The notes under the pieces: generated by a model
What the model saw: the letters and a program-made list of their open reading frames with translations, nothing else
What the model was told of the DNA's origin: nothing
Database searches by the model: none
Shown: positions 25,712 through 33,161 of the stretch, in pieces
Numbering within the stretch: the stretch's first letter is position 1
Layout of the letters: each line of letters opens with the position of its first letter
DNA from: Rubricoccus marinus
GTDB taxonomy: Bacteria > Bacteroidota > Rhodothermia > Rhodothermales > Rubricoccaceae
Assembly: GCF_002257665.1 (NCBI RefSeq)
Contig: NZ_MQWB01000001.1
Span: forward strand, 3,076,619 to 3,140,618
Reading direction: 5' to 3'
Length of the DNA: 64,000 nucleotides
Position numbers and translations under genes: made by a program

Positions 25712-25742
25712 CCAGTAGCCAGTAGCCAGTAGCCAGTAGCCA
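25691..25742. repeat. Tandem array of TAGCCAG, about 7 copies, overlapping the otsA stop
   Basis: Same heptamer as at 6476-6558. Its first units are translated as the C-terminus of otsA and one of its TAG triplets is the stop codon. Confidence 0.95.
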
Positions 25743-25825
25743 AATCAGCGCGGCCTCTGGCGCTGGGTCAAGTTGCCTAGGGCTGAGTTTTCCCGCGTTG
25801 TCCGCGCGCCTTCTTCAGCGCCCCT

Positions 25826-25843
25826 CGCCAGAGGCCTCTGGCG
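25826..25843. repeat. Palindrome in the inverse arrangement
   Basis: 18 of 18, between otsA and otsB, 53 bp before the otsB start. Confidence 0.85.
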
Positions 25844-25896
25844 CCACGAGTCGCCGACGTTTCTAACCCCTCCCCCACCGGCCGCTCTCCATCGCC

Positions 25897-26607
25897 GTGA
25901 TTCCCCATCCTAACCGACCGCTCCTGTTCCTCGACTACGACGGCACCCTCTCGCCCATCGTGGACGACCCGGCGCAGGCGCGGCCGCACCCCGATGTCCC
26001 CGCACTTCTGGCCTCGCTTGCCGAGCGGCACCGCGTCGTCATCGTCTCCGGGCGCGGGATTGCAAAGCTGACCCACTTCCTGCCCGGCGTGCGGGTCCAG
26101 GCCGTCGGGCTTCACGGCGCTGAAGAAGGCGCACTTGGCGAAGAGCCGGCGCCGAGCGCTGCGCTCCAAGCCGTTGCCGAGCCTCTGGCGGCGCTCAAGG
26201 CGTCCGTTCCCGCGCTGGAAGGCGTGATGGTGGAGGACAAAGGCGCCACGTTTGCCGTCCACTACCGCAACGCGCGCGACGAGGCGGCAGCGCACGAGGC
26301 GCTTCGCGCGTGGGCCTCAGACGTGCCCGAAGGGCTCCACGCCGTCTGGGGGAAAAAGGTGCTGGAGCTCCGCCCGCGCGATCTATCCAAAGGCACCGCC
26401 GTCGTCCGCATCGCGGCAGAGAACCCCGCCCTCACGCCCGTCTACATCGGCGACGACACGACCGACGAGGACGCGTTCCAAGCGCTCGACGCCTCTTCTG
26501 GCGAGAGAGAGCCCGTCACTGTCAAAGTCGGCGAGGGCGAGACGGCGGCGCGCTACCGCGTGCCCGGCGTGGACGACGTGGTGACCTACCTCCGCGGCTT
26601 CCTGTAA
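25897..26607 (+). CDS. otsB: Trehalose-6-phosphate phosphatase
   Basis: A 236-residue HAD-superfamily phosphatase that releases trehalose from trehalose-6-phosphate. Motif I DYDGTLSPI has the nucleophile Asp and acid Asp (residues 14-18), motif II is VIVSGRG, the Lys of motif III lies in the WGKKVLELRP/DLSKG region, and motif IV is GDDTTDEDAF. Length matches short OtsB proteins. The start is GTG after a pyrimidine-rich leader; no ATG lies near. It is the partner of otsA directly upstream. Confidence 0.93.
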   Translation: MIPHPNRPLLFLDYDGTLSPIVDDPAQARPHPDVPALLASLAERHRVVIVSGRGIAKLTHFLPGVRVQAVGLHGAEEGALGEEPAPSAALQAVAEPLAALKASVPALEGVMVEDKGATFAVHYRNARDEAAAHEALRAWASDVPEGLHAVWGKKVLELRPRDLSKGTAVVRIAAENPALTPVYIGDDTTDEDAFQALDASSGEREPVTVKVGEGETAARYRVPGVDDVVTYLRGFL

Positions 26608-26625
26608 GCCTCTGGCGCCAGAGGC
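26608..26625. repeat. Exact 18-bp palindrome between convergent genes
   Basis: 18 of 18, starting at the base after the otsB stop and ending 17 bp before the stop of the opposing NFACT-R gene. Confidence 0.85.
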
Positions 26626-26642
26626 CAATCCTCCCGACGTGG

Positions 26643-27026
26643 TCAGTCGGCGGCGTAGACCTTGAGCGTGTCGTAGCGCTTGAGCTGGACCTGCCCGGCG
26701 GGGGCGCCGCGCCGCTTGGACACGTCGCACGCGCGACAGACGTGGACGCTCACTTTGCCGCTGGCGTTTTTCGCCTTCGAGTGCTTCACCGCGAGCGCGG
26801 CGGCGCGCTGCAAGACCGGGCGCGGGAGCACGTCCAGCTTGTCCGGATTGCGAACGATCACGTGACTGCCGGGGCAGCCGGCGGCGTGCATCCAGACATC
26901 GAGCGGGTCTGCCACTCGCAGCGTGAGGCGGTCATTCTCCTTTGCGCTCAGCCCCACGAGGATCTCGAAGCCGTCGACCTCATGCGTGTCCCAGCCGTCG
27001 TGCTTGGCGCCGTCTCGTTTGCCCAT
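26643..27026 (-). CDS. Stand-alone NFACT-R (DUF814) RNA-binding domain protein
   Basis: A 127-residue protein that is essentially one NFACT-R domain, the RNA-binding end of RqcH/Tae2/FbpA proteins: GFEILVGLSAKENDRLTLRVADPLDVWMH, then AGCPGSHVIVRN, matching the GxxIxVGxxAxxND...DxWxHxxxxPGSH signature. The N-terminal NFACT and helical domains of RqcH are absent and no frame nearby encodes them, so it is a natural single-domain form, not a broken gene. A role in ribosome rescue or RNA binding is inference. The ATG at 27026 was chosen since earlier in-frame sequence contains repeat elements. Confidence 0.85.
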   Translation of the reverse strand: MGKRDGAKHDGWDTHEVDGFEILVGLSAKENDRLTLRVADPLDVWMHAAGCPGSHVIVRNPDKLDVLPRPVLQRAAALAVKHSKAKNASGKVSVHVCRACDVSKRRGAPAGQVQLKRYDTLKVYAAD

Positions 27027-27163
27027 CGTCGTGTCTCGTGGTTCAGCGCCAGTTTCGCCAGAGGCGCCGGGTGCCGTTTGGAAGACAGGGCGGAGTCTCC
27101 GAGGCTCCAACCTCTGGCGCTCTCAACGTCCCCACACACCCCTCCTCGCTCGCGCCCTCACGC

Positions 27164-28654
27164 TCACTCCTCGTCCGCCGGCGGCCGCTCGCCAGAGGCC
27201 AGCGCGTCCACGATGCGGTCCATCGCCTGCGTGATGTTGCGGTCGGGCGCGGTGTAGTTGTTCGCCATCAGCACAAACGCGAGCGTCTGGCCGCGCGGCC
27301 CCTCGACGTAGCCCGCGAGCGCGCGGACGGCTTGCAGCGAGCCCGTCTTGGCCCGAACCGGAACGTTGCGCATGCGGTTGCGCAGCGTGGACCCCGCGCC
27401 CCCGCCCTGCGGCAGCGACTGGCGGAACGCGCCCGAAGCCGGGTGCTGGTTCATGCGCGCCAGGAGCGCGCCCATGGCCTCTGGCGTGATCATGTCCTTG
27501 CGCGAGAGGCCCGAGCCGTCCACGATGTTGAGGCCGTCAGTCTGCGCGCCGGCGCTCGCGAGGAAGTCCTTGACGCGACGCGCCGAGGCTTCGGTAGAGC
27601 CGTTGGACGAGAGCGTCCGGAAAAGGTGCTCAGCGTACAGGTTGTCGCTTTTGCGGTTGATGCGCTGCACGATCTCCCGGAGCGGCGGCGAGACGTAGGC
27701 GCGGAGCGGCTCGGCGCCCTCGTAGCTGGGCGCGGTCGCCATCTCGTCCACGTCCACGATCGCCGCGTCCACGGCGATGCCCGCGTCGGCCAGGCGGTCT
27801 GCGAAGGCCGTCGCGGCGTAGAGCGTGGGGTTCTCGACGGGGAGTTGGATCGTGCCGGAGAGCGTGACCTTGTTGGTGCCGACCGTCCGGCCCACGCGGA
27901 GCCGCCCGCCGCCGCGCCGCTCGGCCGCGAGATCGGTCACGAACTCGACAAAGCCCGGCGGGTCCACGCTGACCTCGCCGCCTCGGAAGCGGACGGCCAT
28001 GAGGTTGTCGCCCCATGCCAGCCCGCCAGAGGCCGGCGCGTAGCTCTCGGTCGCGATGTGGCTCACGTCCCAGCCCTCGGCGTACGCCGCGTCCTCGAAG
28101 CGGTCGTCGTCGCCGATGATGCGGCCTTCGACGCGCCGCACGCCCGCCTCGTAGAGCGCCTCGGCCCAGTTCTTCAGCGGGTCCGCGCTGACCCATTCGC
28201 TGCCAAACGTGGGATCCCCGGCGCCACGGATGACGAGGTCGCCGCGGAGCGTGCCGCCGACCTCGTCGCCGAAGTGGAAGAGCTGCGTCGTGTAGCGGAA
28301 GTCGGGGCCGAGCGCGTCCAGGGCCGTCGCGGTCGTGAGCAGCTTCATCGTGCTCGCGGGCAGCAGCGTGAGGTCGGCATTGCGCGCGAGCAGCGTCCGG
28401 CTGGTGGTGAGGTCCTGCACGTGGATGCCCCAGATGGCGCGCGGCAGGTCCGGGTCGTCCAAGATCTCCGCCAGGATGGTGGCCATCTCCGCGTCGGACA
28501 CGCGCGCGGGCGACGTGACGGCGCTGTCGACCGAGGCCGACACGCTGTCGGCCTGGAGCGGGTCGGCGACGGAGGCCTGTGGCCACGCGACGATGCCGAC
28601 GGCGGCGAGCGCCAGAGGCGCGAGGAAGAGAAACGGGCGGCGGAGCAAGCGCAT
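27164..28654 (-). CDS. dacB: D-alanyl-D-alanine carboxypeptidase/endopeptidase (PBP4, S13)
   Basis: A 496-residue periplasmic penicillin-binding protein that trims or opens peptidoglycan cross-links. Signal peptide 1-30. Active-site motifs are complete: STMK at 101-104 (Ser nucleophile, Lys base), SDN at 336-338 and KTG at 436-438. The long insert between the first two motifs is typical of class C PBP4 enzymes. The start at 28654 gives the signal peptide; a perfect TAGCTTTG box lies 24 nt upstream, which supports it. Divergent from the DUF3098 gene. Confidence 0.93.
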   Translation of the reverse strand: MRLLRRPFLFLAPLALAAVGIVAWPQASVADPLQADSVSASVDSAVTSPARVSDAEMATILAEILDDPDLPRAIWGIHVQDLTTSRTLLARNADLTLLPASTMKLLTTATALDALGPDFRYTTQLFHFGDEVGGTLRGDLVIRGAGDPTFGSEWVSADPLKNWAEALYEAGVRRVEGRIIGDDDRFEDAAYAEGWDVSHIATESYAPASGGLAWGDNLMAVRFRGGEVSVDPPGFVEFVTDLAAERRGGGRLRVGRTVGTNKVTLSGTIQLPVENPTLYAATAFADRLADAGIAVDAAIVDVDEMATAPSYEGAEPLRAYVSPPLREIVQRINRKSDNLYAEHLFRTLSSNGSTEASARRVKDFLASAGAQTDGLNIVDGSGLSRKDMITPEAMGALLARMNQHPASGAFRQSLPQGGGAGSTLRNRMRNVPVRAKTGSLQAVRALAGYVEGPRGQTLAFVLMANNYTAPDRNITQAMDRIVDALASGERPPADEE

Positions 28655-28677
28655 CGGAGACGGACGAGGGACGGGGG

Positions 28678-28685
28678 CAAAGCTA
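28678..28685 (-). promoter_or_regulatory. -7 box TAGCTTTG upstream of dacB
   Basis: Exact match to the Bacteroidota TAnnTTTG element; the leader to the dacB ATG would be about 17-20 nt. The same octamer precedes ispH at 48443. Confidence 0.5.
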
Positions 28686-28755
28686 CCCGGGCAACTCCCC
28701 GGGGTGGCACCCAATTGCGCGTACAACCGCTCCCCGCACCCCACCGCCGTGGCTG

Positions 28756-28773
28756 GCCTCTGGCGCCAGAGGC
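28756..28773. repeat. Exact 18-bp palindrome in a divergent promoter region
   Basis: 18 of 18, between the candidate boxes of dacB and the DUF3098 gene, so it lies upstream of both genes. Confidence 0.85.
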
Positions 28774-28845
28774 CGGAGCCGCCCCGGAGCGCGTACCGCT
28801 CCTGTGCCTGGAAGAGGTTGTGGGTGCGTACAGGGCCGTTGCCGG

Positions 28846-28853
28846 TATCTTGC
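28846..28853 (+). promoter_or_regulatory. Candidate -7 box (TATCTTGC)
   Basis: Resembles TAnnTTTG, 23 nt before the DUF3098 start codon. Confidence 0.3.
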
Positions 28854-28876
28854 GCCACACGATTCCAGACCCTCCG

Positions 28877-29200
28877 ATGGCCAAGCGTTCCTCTAAAAAG
28901 CGCGCGACGAAAACCGCGCCCGCCGCCCGCCGCGGCCCGCGCTCGGCTCGGATGCCCTTCGAGCGCCGCAACTACGTCTTGCTGCTCGGTGCCATTGCCC
29001 TGATCGTGGTGGGGTACGTGCTCATGCTGGTGGACAACGCCGTGAGTGACAACCCGGTCGACAGCGCGCTTTCGCTGACGGTCGCACCGTTGCTGCTGCT
29101 CGGCGGCTACCTCGGCGTGATCTGGGCCGTGCTCTCCGGCGTGCAAACGCCCGAGGCCTCTGGCGCCGACGCCAGCGACGCCACGCCCGCCGAGGCATGA
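28877..29200 (+). CDS. DUF3098 small membrane protein
   Basis: A 107-residue protein with a basic N-terminal tail (KRSSKKRATKT), then MPFERRNYVLLLGAIALIVVGYVLMLVDNAV, the diagnostic start of the DUF3098 family, and a second membrane segment (about 68-90). The family occurs in Bacteroidota and its role is unknown. The C-terminal tail contains one translated repeat element (EASGADASD). Its TGA overlaps the ATG of the next gene by four bases, so the two are translationally coupled. Confidence 0.85.
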   Translation: MAKRSSKKRATKTAPAARRGPRSARMPFERRNYVLLLGAIALIVVGYVLMLVDNAVSDNPVDSALSLTVAPLLLLGGYLGVIWAVLSGVQTPEASGADASDATPAEA

Positions 29201-29730
29201 AGCGCTGGGCCCTCGCGGTAGCGCTCCTCGCCAGCGGATGCGGCGGCGAGAACGCGCAACAACCGGCCGCCCCTGCCCTACCACCCGCCCCCCCGTCCAT
29301 CCCCGACGTGGGCGATCTGGACGACTTCGACGACGCGTTTGAGGACGCGGACTCGCTCGGCACGCCAGAGGCCGACTCGCTGGAGGCGACCGCGCTCCCG
29401 GACCCCGGCCCCTCGTTCGCGCCCTTCCTGACGGAGTTCAAGGTGGCGCTCCAGAAAGGGACCGCGCGGCGCCTCGCGGCGCCCGGGCTCTCGGCGCAGG
29501 ACTTCGCCGCCGTCGCGGAAGACGACGCCGTCCGGCAGCACGTGCTCGCCGCTGGCGTGGAGCGCTACCGCCGCGAGGGCACGCGCCGCGAGGTATACGT
29601 CGTCGTCGGCTACGATGCGGAGGGCAACGTGGTCCCGGAGGACGAGGCGATCACGGAGAGCGCCGTCGGGCTCACGTTCGACGTGGTGGACGGCGCGTAC
29701 CGGCTCGTGCGGATCGAGCGGGCGGGATAG
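29197..29730 (+). CDS. Lipoprotein, unknown function
   Basis: A 177-residue protein with a short lipoprotein signal (KRWALAVALLASGC, lipidated Cys near residue 15), a Pro/Ala-rich and acidic linker, and a C-terminal domain of about 90 residues (FLTEFKVALQKGTARRLAAPGL ... GLTFDVVDGAYRLVRIERAG) of mixed alpha/beta character, resembling small NTF2-like lipoproteins; that likeness is weak. Coupled to the DUF3098 gene by an ATGA overlap. Confidence 0.7.
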   Translation: MKRWALAVALLASGCGGENAQQPAAPALPPAPPSIPDVGDLDDFDDAFEDADSLGTPEADSLEATALPDPGPSFAPFLTEFKVALQKGTARRLAAPGLSAQDFAAVAEDDAVRQHVLAAGVERYRREGTRREVYVVVGYDAEGNVVPEDEAITESAVGLTFDVVDGAYRLVRIERAG

Positions 29731-29731
29731 C

Positions 29732-29749
29732 CGCCAGAGGCCTCTGGCG
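29732..29749. repeat. Palindrome in the inverse arrangement
   Basis: 18 of 18, 2 nt after the lipoprotein stop codon. Confidence 0.85.
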
Positions 29750-29817
29750 CTGCTTCGTGCGACGCGTCTTTGCGGAGGCGGACCTGCGCAGAGCCGCTGT
29801 GGATGTGGACTCCAGTC

Positions 29818-29835
29818 GCCTCTGGCGCCAGAGGC
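29818..29835. repeat. Exact 18-bp palindrome, second in the same gap
   Basis: The gap between convergent genes holds one palindrome of each arrangement, 68 bp apart, as if each serves one strand. Confidence 0.85.
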
Positions 29836-29851
29836 GCCGAGCCGGGCGGAC

Positions 29852-29887
29852 AAAAAAAGCCCGGCCGCGCGGGGTGCGCAGCCGGGC
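29852..29887 (-). terminator. Intrinsic terminator of the acidic lipoprotein gene
   Basis: GCCCGGC / GCCGGGC stem followed on the minus strand by seven T (29858-29852), 24 nt after the stop codon. Confidence 0.85.
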
Positions 29888-29911
29888 CGGAAGCTCGAAA
29901 GAGCCGAGGGT

Positions 29912-30190
29912 CTACTGACCGTCGACCTCTGCCTCAACCTCCTCCATGCCAGCCTCGGCGTCGTTCATCATCTCCTCGCCGGTGGCCTCCATCTCTTCCA
30001 TGCCAGCCTCCATCTCGGCGCCGGCCTCCTCCATCTCGCCCTCGATCGTCTCGTCGGACGGCACGACGGGCGTGACGACCTCGGCCTCGGTGCCGTCGAT
30101 CTCCGTGGTCTCCACGGTGTCGTTGTCGGAGCAGCCGGTGAGGCCGATGAATGCGAACGCGAGCGCGAAGATGCTGATGTTCTTGAACAT
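29912..30190 (-). CDS. Small Glu/Met-rich lipoprotein
   Basis: A 92-residue protein. The lipoprotein signal MFKNISIFALAFAFIGLTGC ends at Cys20. The mature chain is about 70 residues and extremely acidic, with a Glu/Met/Ala pattern after residue 50 (EMEEAGAEMEAGMEEMEAT) likely to form one long helix. No domain is known. The abundance of Met and Glu suggests metal or cation binding, but this is a guess. ATG at 30190 chosen for the signal peptide. It has its own terminator and a candidate promoter, hence a single-gene unit with an 80-nt leader. Confidence 0.75.
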   Translation of the reverse strand: MFKNISIFALAFAFIGLTGCSDNDTVETTEIDGTEAEVVTPVVPSDETIEGEMEEAGAEMEAGMEEMEATGEEMMNDAEAGMEEVEAEVDGQ

Positions 30191-30271
30191 AGTCGTATGC
30201 CCCAAAGGGGCGAATGCAGGTGGGTGATGTCGAGCCGGGGTGAGAGGCTCGGATGTGCTTGAGCGCACGCC

Positions 30272-30279
30272 GCAATATA
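30272..30279 (-). promoter_or_regulatory. Candidate -7 box (TATATTGC)
   Basis: AT-rich box in an otherwise GC-rich region, 82 nt before the lipoprotein start. The transcribed leader would contain CGAGCC/GGCTCG and GCCCC/GGGGC hairpins. Confidence 0.35.
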
Positions 30280-30396
30280 TGCCGCTGTAGAATGCCCTCT
30301 CCAATACCTGATGCGTTGAAGAAGCGGCGTGTACGACGTGAAGGGCTTTCTTCCGCCAGGGGCTCTCCCCATCCTTCCGCCTCTTTCTCGCGCCCC

Positions 30397-31263
30397 ATGC
30401 CCTCCGCTCTCGACGACCTCCTCACGCTTCTCGACCTCGAACTGCTGGAGCACGACTACTTCCGCGGCCAGAGCGCCTCGTACGGCGCCCCGCGCGTGTT
30501 CGGGGGGCAGGTGCTCGCGCAAGCCGTGATCGCGGCCGGGCGGACCGTTCCAGAAGACCGGCGCTGCCACTCGTTGCACGCCTACTTCATCCTCCCCGGC
30601 GACGCGCAGGCGCCCATCCTCTACCACGTGGACCGGCTGCGCGATGGCGGCTCGTTCGCCACGCGGCGCGTGACGGCCATCCAGCACGGCCGCCCCATCT
30701 TCAACGCCGCGCTCTCCTTCCACCGCGAAGAGCCGGGCCTGGACCACGCCGACCCGGCGCCAGAGGCCGTCCCCGCGCCCGGCGAGGTCACGAGCGAGGT
30801 CGAGATCGCGCGGGCACTCGCCGACCGCATCCCCCGCCGGTTCCGCGCCACGCTTACCGGCGAGCGCGCCATCGACTACCGCCCCGTGGACCCCGTCAAC
30901 CCGTTCGCGCCAGAGGCGACGGAGGCCGAGCTCAAGGTGTGGCTACAGGCCTCTGGCGAACTCGCTGACGACCCGCTGATCCACCAGGCGCTGCTGGCCT
31001 ACGCGAGCGACTACGGCCTGCTGGGCACGGCGCTCCGCCCGCACGCGCGCAGCGTGTTCGACCCCGGCATTATGGCCGCGAGCCTAGACCACGCGATCTG
31101 GTTCCACCGTCCCTTCCGCATTGATGGCTGGCTGCTGTACACGATGGACAGCCCGAGCGCCTCTGGCGGGCGCGCGTTCACGCGCGGCGCCGTGCACGAC
31201 GCCGAAGGACGCCTGGTGGCGAGCGCCACACAGGAGGGGCTCGTCCGGCTGATGAACACGTGA
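30397..31263 (+). CDS. tesB: Acyl-CoA thioesterase II
   Basis: A 288-residue double-hotdog thioesterase that hydrolyses acyl-CoA to fatty acid and CoA. FRGQSASYGAPRVFGGQVLAQAVIAAGRTVP and HSLHAYFILPGDAQAPILYHVDRLRDGGSFATRRVTAIQ in the first hotdog match TesB closely, and the second hotdog ends with LDHAIWFHRPFRIDGWLLYTMDSPSASGGRAF. Length agrees with the E. coli protein. The ATG at 30397 follows a pyrimidine-rich leader; the frame upstream is unlike the family. The next gene overlaps its stop by four bases. Confidence 0.93.
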   Translation: MPSALDDLLTLLDLELLEHDYFRGQSASYGAPRVFGGQVLAQAVIAAGRTVPEDRRCHSLHAYFILPGDAQAPILYHVDRLRDGGSFATRRVTAIQHGRPIFNAALSFHREEPGLDHADPAPEAVPAPGEVTSEVEIARALADRIPRRFRATLTGERAIDYRPVDPVNPFAPEATEAELKVWLQASGELADDPLIHQALLAYASDYGLLGTALRPHARSVFDPGIMAASLDHAIWFHRPFRIDGWLLYTMDSPSASGGRAFTRGAVHDAEGRLVASATQEGLVRLMNT

Positions 31264-31904
31264 CCCGCGCGCTCCTCCTGATCCTCCTCGTGGCGTCGGG
31301 GTGCCGCTTGGAGACGCCCGCTCCCGAGCCTGCGCCAGAGCCCTCTGGCGACAGCGCGAGCGCTTCCGCGCCCGATCCGCCCGTCGCGGCAGGCGACACC
31401 GCGCGCGTCACGGCGCGGCGCGCTGGCGAGGCCACGCCACGCCAGAAGCCGAAGCCTCTGGCGCCCAACGTCAGCGGTAGCGGCTGGGCCGTCCCGGTCC
31501 TCGGCATCGCGCCTGAGGACTTGGTAGACACCTTTACCGCCGCGCGCAGCGAGGGCCGCACACACAACGCGATCGACATTCTCGCGCCGCGCGGCACGCC
31601 GGTGGTCGCCGCGTTTGGGGGGACCGTGCAGCGGCTGTTCACGAGCGACAAGGGCGGCCTGACCGTCTACGTCCTAGGCAGCGAGGGCCGGATCGTGACG
31701 TATTACGCGCACCTGGACGCGTACGCGCCGGGCCTGGAGGCCGGGCAGCGCGTCGCCAGAGGCGAGCGGCTGGGAACGGTTGGCGATACGGGCAACGCGG
31801 CACCCGGCAACACGCACCTCCACTTCGCCATTTGGACCATCGAGCCCGGCGATAGCTTCTGGGACGGCGAGCCGATCAACCCGTACGACCTCCTGGCGCG
31901 CTGA
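31260..31904 (+). CDS. M23-family peptidase lipoprotein
   Basis: A 214-residue envelope protein. The lipoprotein signal is TRALLLILLVASGC (Cys15); a Pro/Ala linker runs to about residue 70; the LytM domain then has HNAID (first zinc ligands), HLD and HLHF (last ligands) in the right order, so it should be catalytic. The usual substrate is peptidoglycan peptide bridges. Start is GTG in GTGA overlapping the tesB stop, giving translational coupling with an enzyme of unrelated function. A second M23 protein is encoded at 39351. Confidence 0.87.
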   Translation: MTRALLLILLVASGCRLETPAPEPAPEPSGDSASASAPDPPVAAGDTARVTARRAGEATPRQKPKPLAPNVSGSGWAVPVLGIAPEDLVDTFTAARSEGRTHNAIDILAPRGTPVVAAFGGTVQRLFTSDKGGLTVYVLGSEGRIVTYYAHLDAYAPGLEAGQRVARGERLGTVGDTGNAAPGNTHLHFAIWTIEPGDSFWDGEPINPYDLLAR

Positions 31905-31910
31905 GGCCTG

Positions 31911-31928
31911 GCCTCTGGCGCCAGAGGC
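31911..31928. repeat. Exact 18-bp palindrome between convergent genes
   Basis: 18 of 18; ends exactly one base before the stop codon of the L,D-transpeptidase gene and starts 7 bp after the M23 stop. Confidence 0.85.
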
Positions 31929-33161
31929 TCAGGACCGCGACGTGGAGGTCTTCGCGCCAGAGGCGTCGCGGCCCGTGATGTCGCGGAACTGGACGGGGGT
32001 GCCGGTCTTGACCATGCTCAGAAGGTGCTCCGCGTCCCAGTTGGTCAGGCGCGTGCAGCCCGCCGAGCTGGCGTAGCCGATGGTGCTGGGCGCGCGCGTG
32101 CCGTGGATGCCGTAATGCGGCTCGGAAAGCGCGATCCAGACCGTCCCGACGGCGTTGTTCGGGCCGCCGGGAAGAACGGCGTCCTCCTGGTCGTCGGGGA
32201 CGCTCGCGAGGATCTTGGGCTGGTAGTGCCACGTCGGGTTGCGCGCGGTGCGCGTCACCTCGAAGTCACCGCTGGGCGAGGGGTCGTACTCGGCGCCGAG
32301 GGTGGCGGGGGCGTGGAACAGAATGGTGCTGTCGGCGGAGAGCGCCTGGAGGTAATGCCCGCTGCCGGAGACGACGATCATCGCGATCTCGCCGGAGACC
32401 CGTGGGGCACCCATGATGTTGGGCACGCGGATGCGGTCGCCTGCGGAGAGGCTGTCCAGCGTCATGCTGTCGTTGAGGCGCGAGATGAGCGCGGGCGAGG
32501 CGTGGAAGCGCTCGCCGAGGGCTTCGCCAAGCGACTCGTAGCCCAGGCGCTCCAGCTTGGCTTTTTCGTACACGTCCTCGGGCAACGGCTCAAAAGGGCC
32601 TTCTACATCACCTGCGGTGAGCGTGTACGTGACCACGAGGGAATCCGGACGCCCGGCGCGGCGGCCGAGCGCGGCGACGGTCGCGGAGTCCGCCACGCCA
32701 GAGGCCTCCATGCCGGCGGACTTCTGAAACCAGACCAGCGCCGCCTCGGTGTTGTTGCCCCAGCGGCCGTCGATCTCGCCGGGCGAGAAGCGCGCGCGGT
32801 CCAGCAGCACCTGGAGCTTGAGCACACTCGGGCCTTCCACGTTGCCGCCCAACGGGAGCTGCATCTCGGTGGACCACGCCCGCGTGGTGTCCAGGTCCGC
32901 GAGGCGTTCGGTGTTGGCCTGCTCGGCCTCGGCGCGCGCGAGCGTGTCCACGTTCGCGAGCTGGACCGGGCGCGTGATGTAGCGGTCGCGCTCCACCTCC
33001 TCGTCGGACGGCAGCTCGTCCCCGCCGATCATCGAGACCGACTGGACGGCCATGTCGCCAGAGGCCTCTGGCGTGTCGGCGGGCGTCTCGGTCCAGCAGC
33101 CAGAAACCAGGATGAGAAGGGCCGCGAGGACGAGGAGGACGGCGAGAGAGGTGCGCATCAT
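31929..33161 (-). CDS. L,D-transpeptidase with peptidoglycan-binding domain (YkuD)
   Basis: A 410-residue lipoprotein (VLAALLILVSGC, Cys22) that can form 3-3 cross-links in peptidoglycan or attach proteins to it. A PG_binding_1 domain (about 100-165: VLKLQVLLDRARFSPGEIDGRWGNNTEAALVWFQKSAG) and a LysM-like stretch (about 215-250) precede the YkuD domain, whose catalytic signature HGTRAPSTIGYASSAGCTRLTN includes the nucleophilic Cys. All residues are present. Start is the ATG with a lipoprotein signal. Upstream lies a 570-bp non-coding stretch. Confidence 0.92.
   Translation of the reverse strand: MMRTSLAVLLVLAALLILVSGCWTETPADTPEASGDMAVQSVSMIGGDELPSDEEVERDRYITRPVQLANVDTLARAEAEQANTERLADLDTTRAWSTEMQLPLGGNVEGPSVLKLQVLLDRARFSPGEIDGRWGNNTEAALVWFQKSAGMEASGVADSATVAALGRRAGRPDSLVVTYTLTAGDVEGPFEPLPEDVYEKAKLERLGYESLGEALGERFHASPALISRLNDSMTLDSLSAGDRIRVPNIMGAPRVSGEIAMIVVSGSGHYLQALSADSTILFHAPATLGAEYDPSPSGDFEVTRTARNPTWHYQPKILASVPDDQEDAVLPGGPNNAVGTVWIALSEPHYGIHGTRAPSTIGYASSAGCTRLTNWDAEHLLSMVKTGTPVQFRDITGRDASGAKTSTSRS

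Noticed and set aside
26643-27026. Pseudogene remnant of RqcH
   Set aside because: The domain is whole, has its own start and stop, and no RqcH fragments lie in other frames around it.
26942-28876. Plus-strand frame leading into the DUF3098 gene
   Set aside because: Antisense to dacB, whose active-site motifs are intact.
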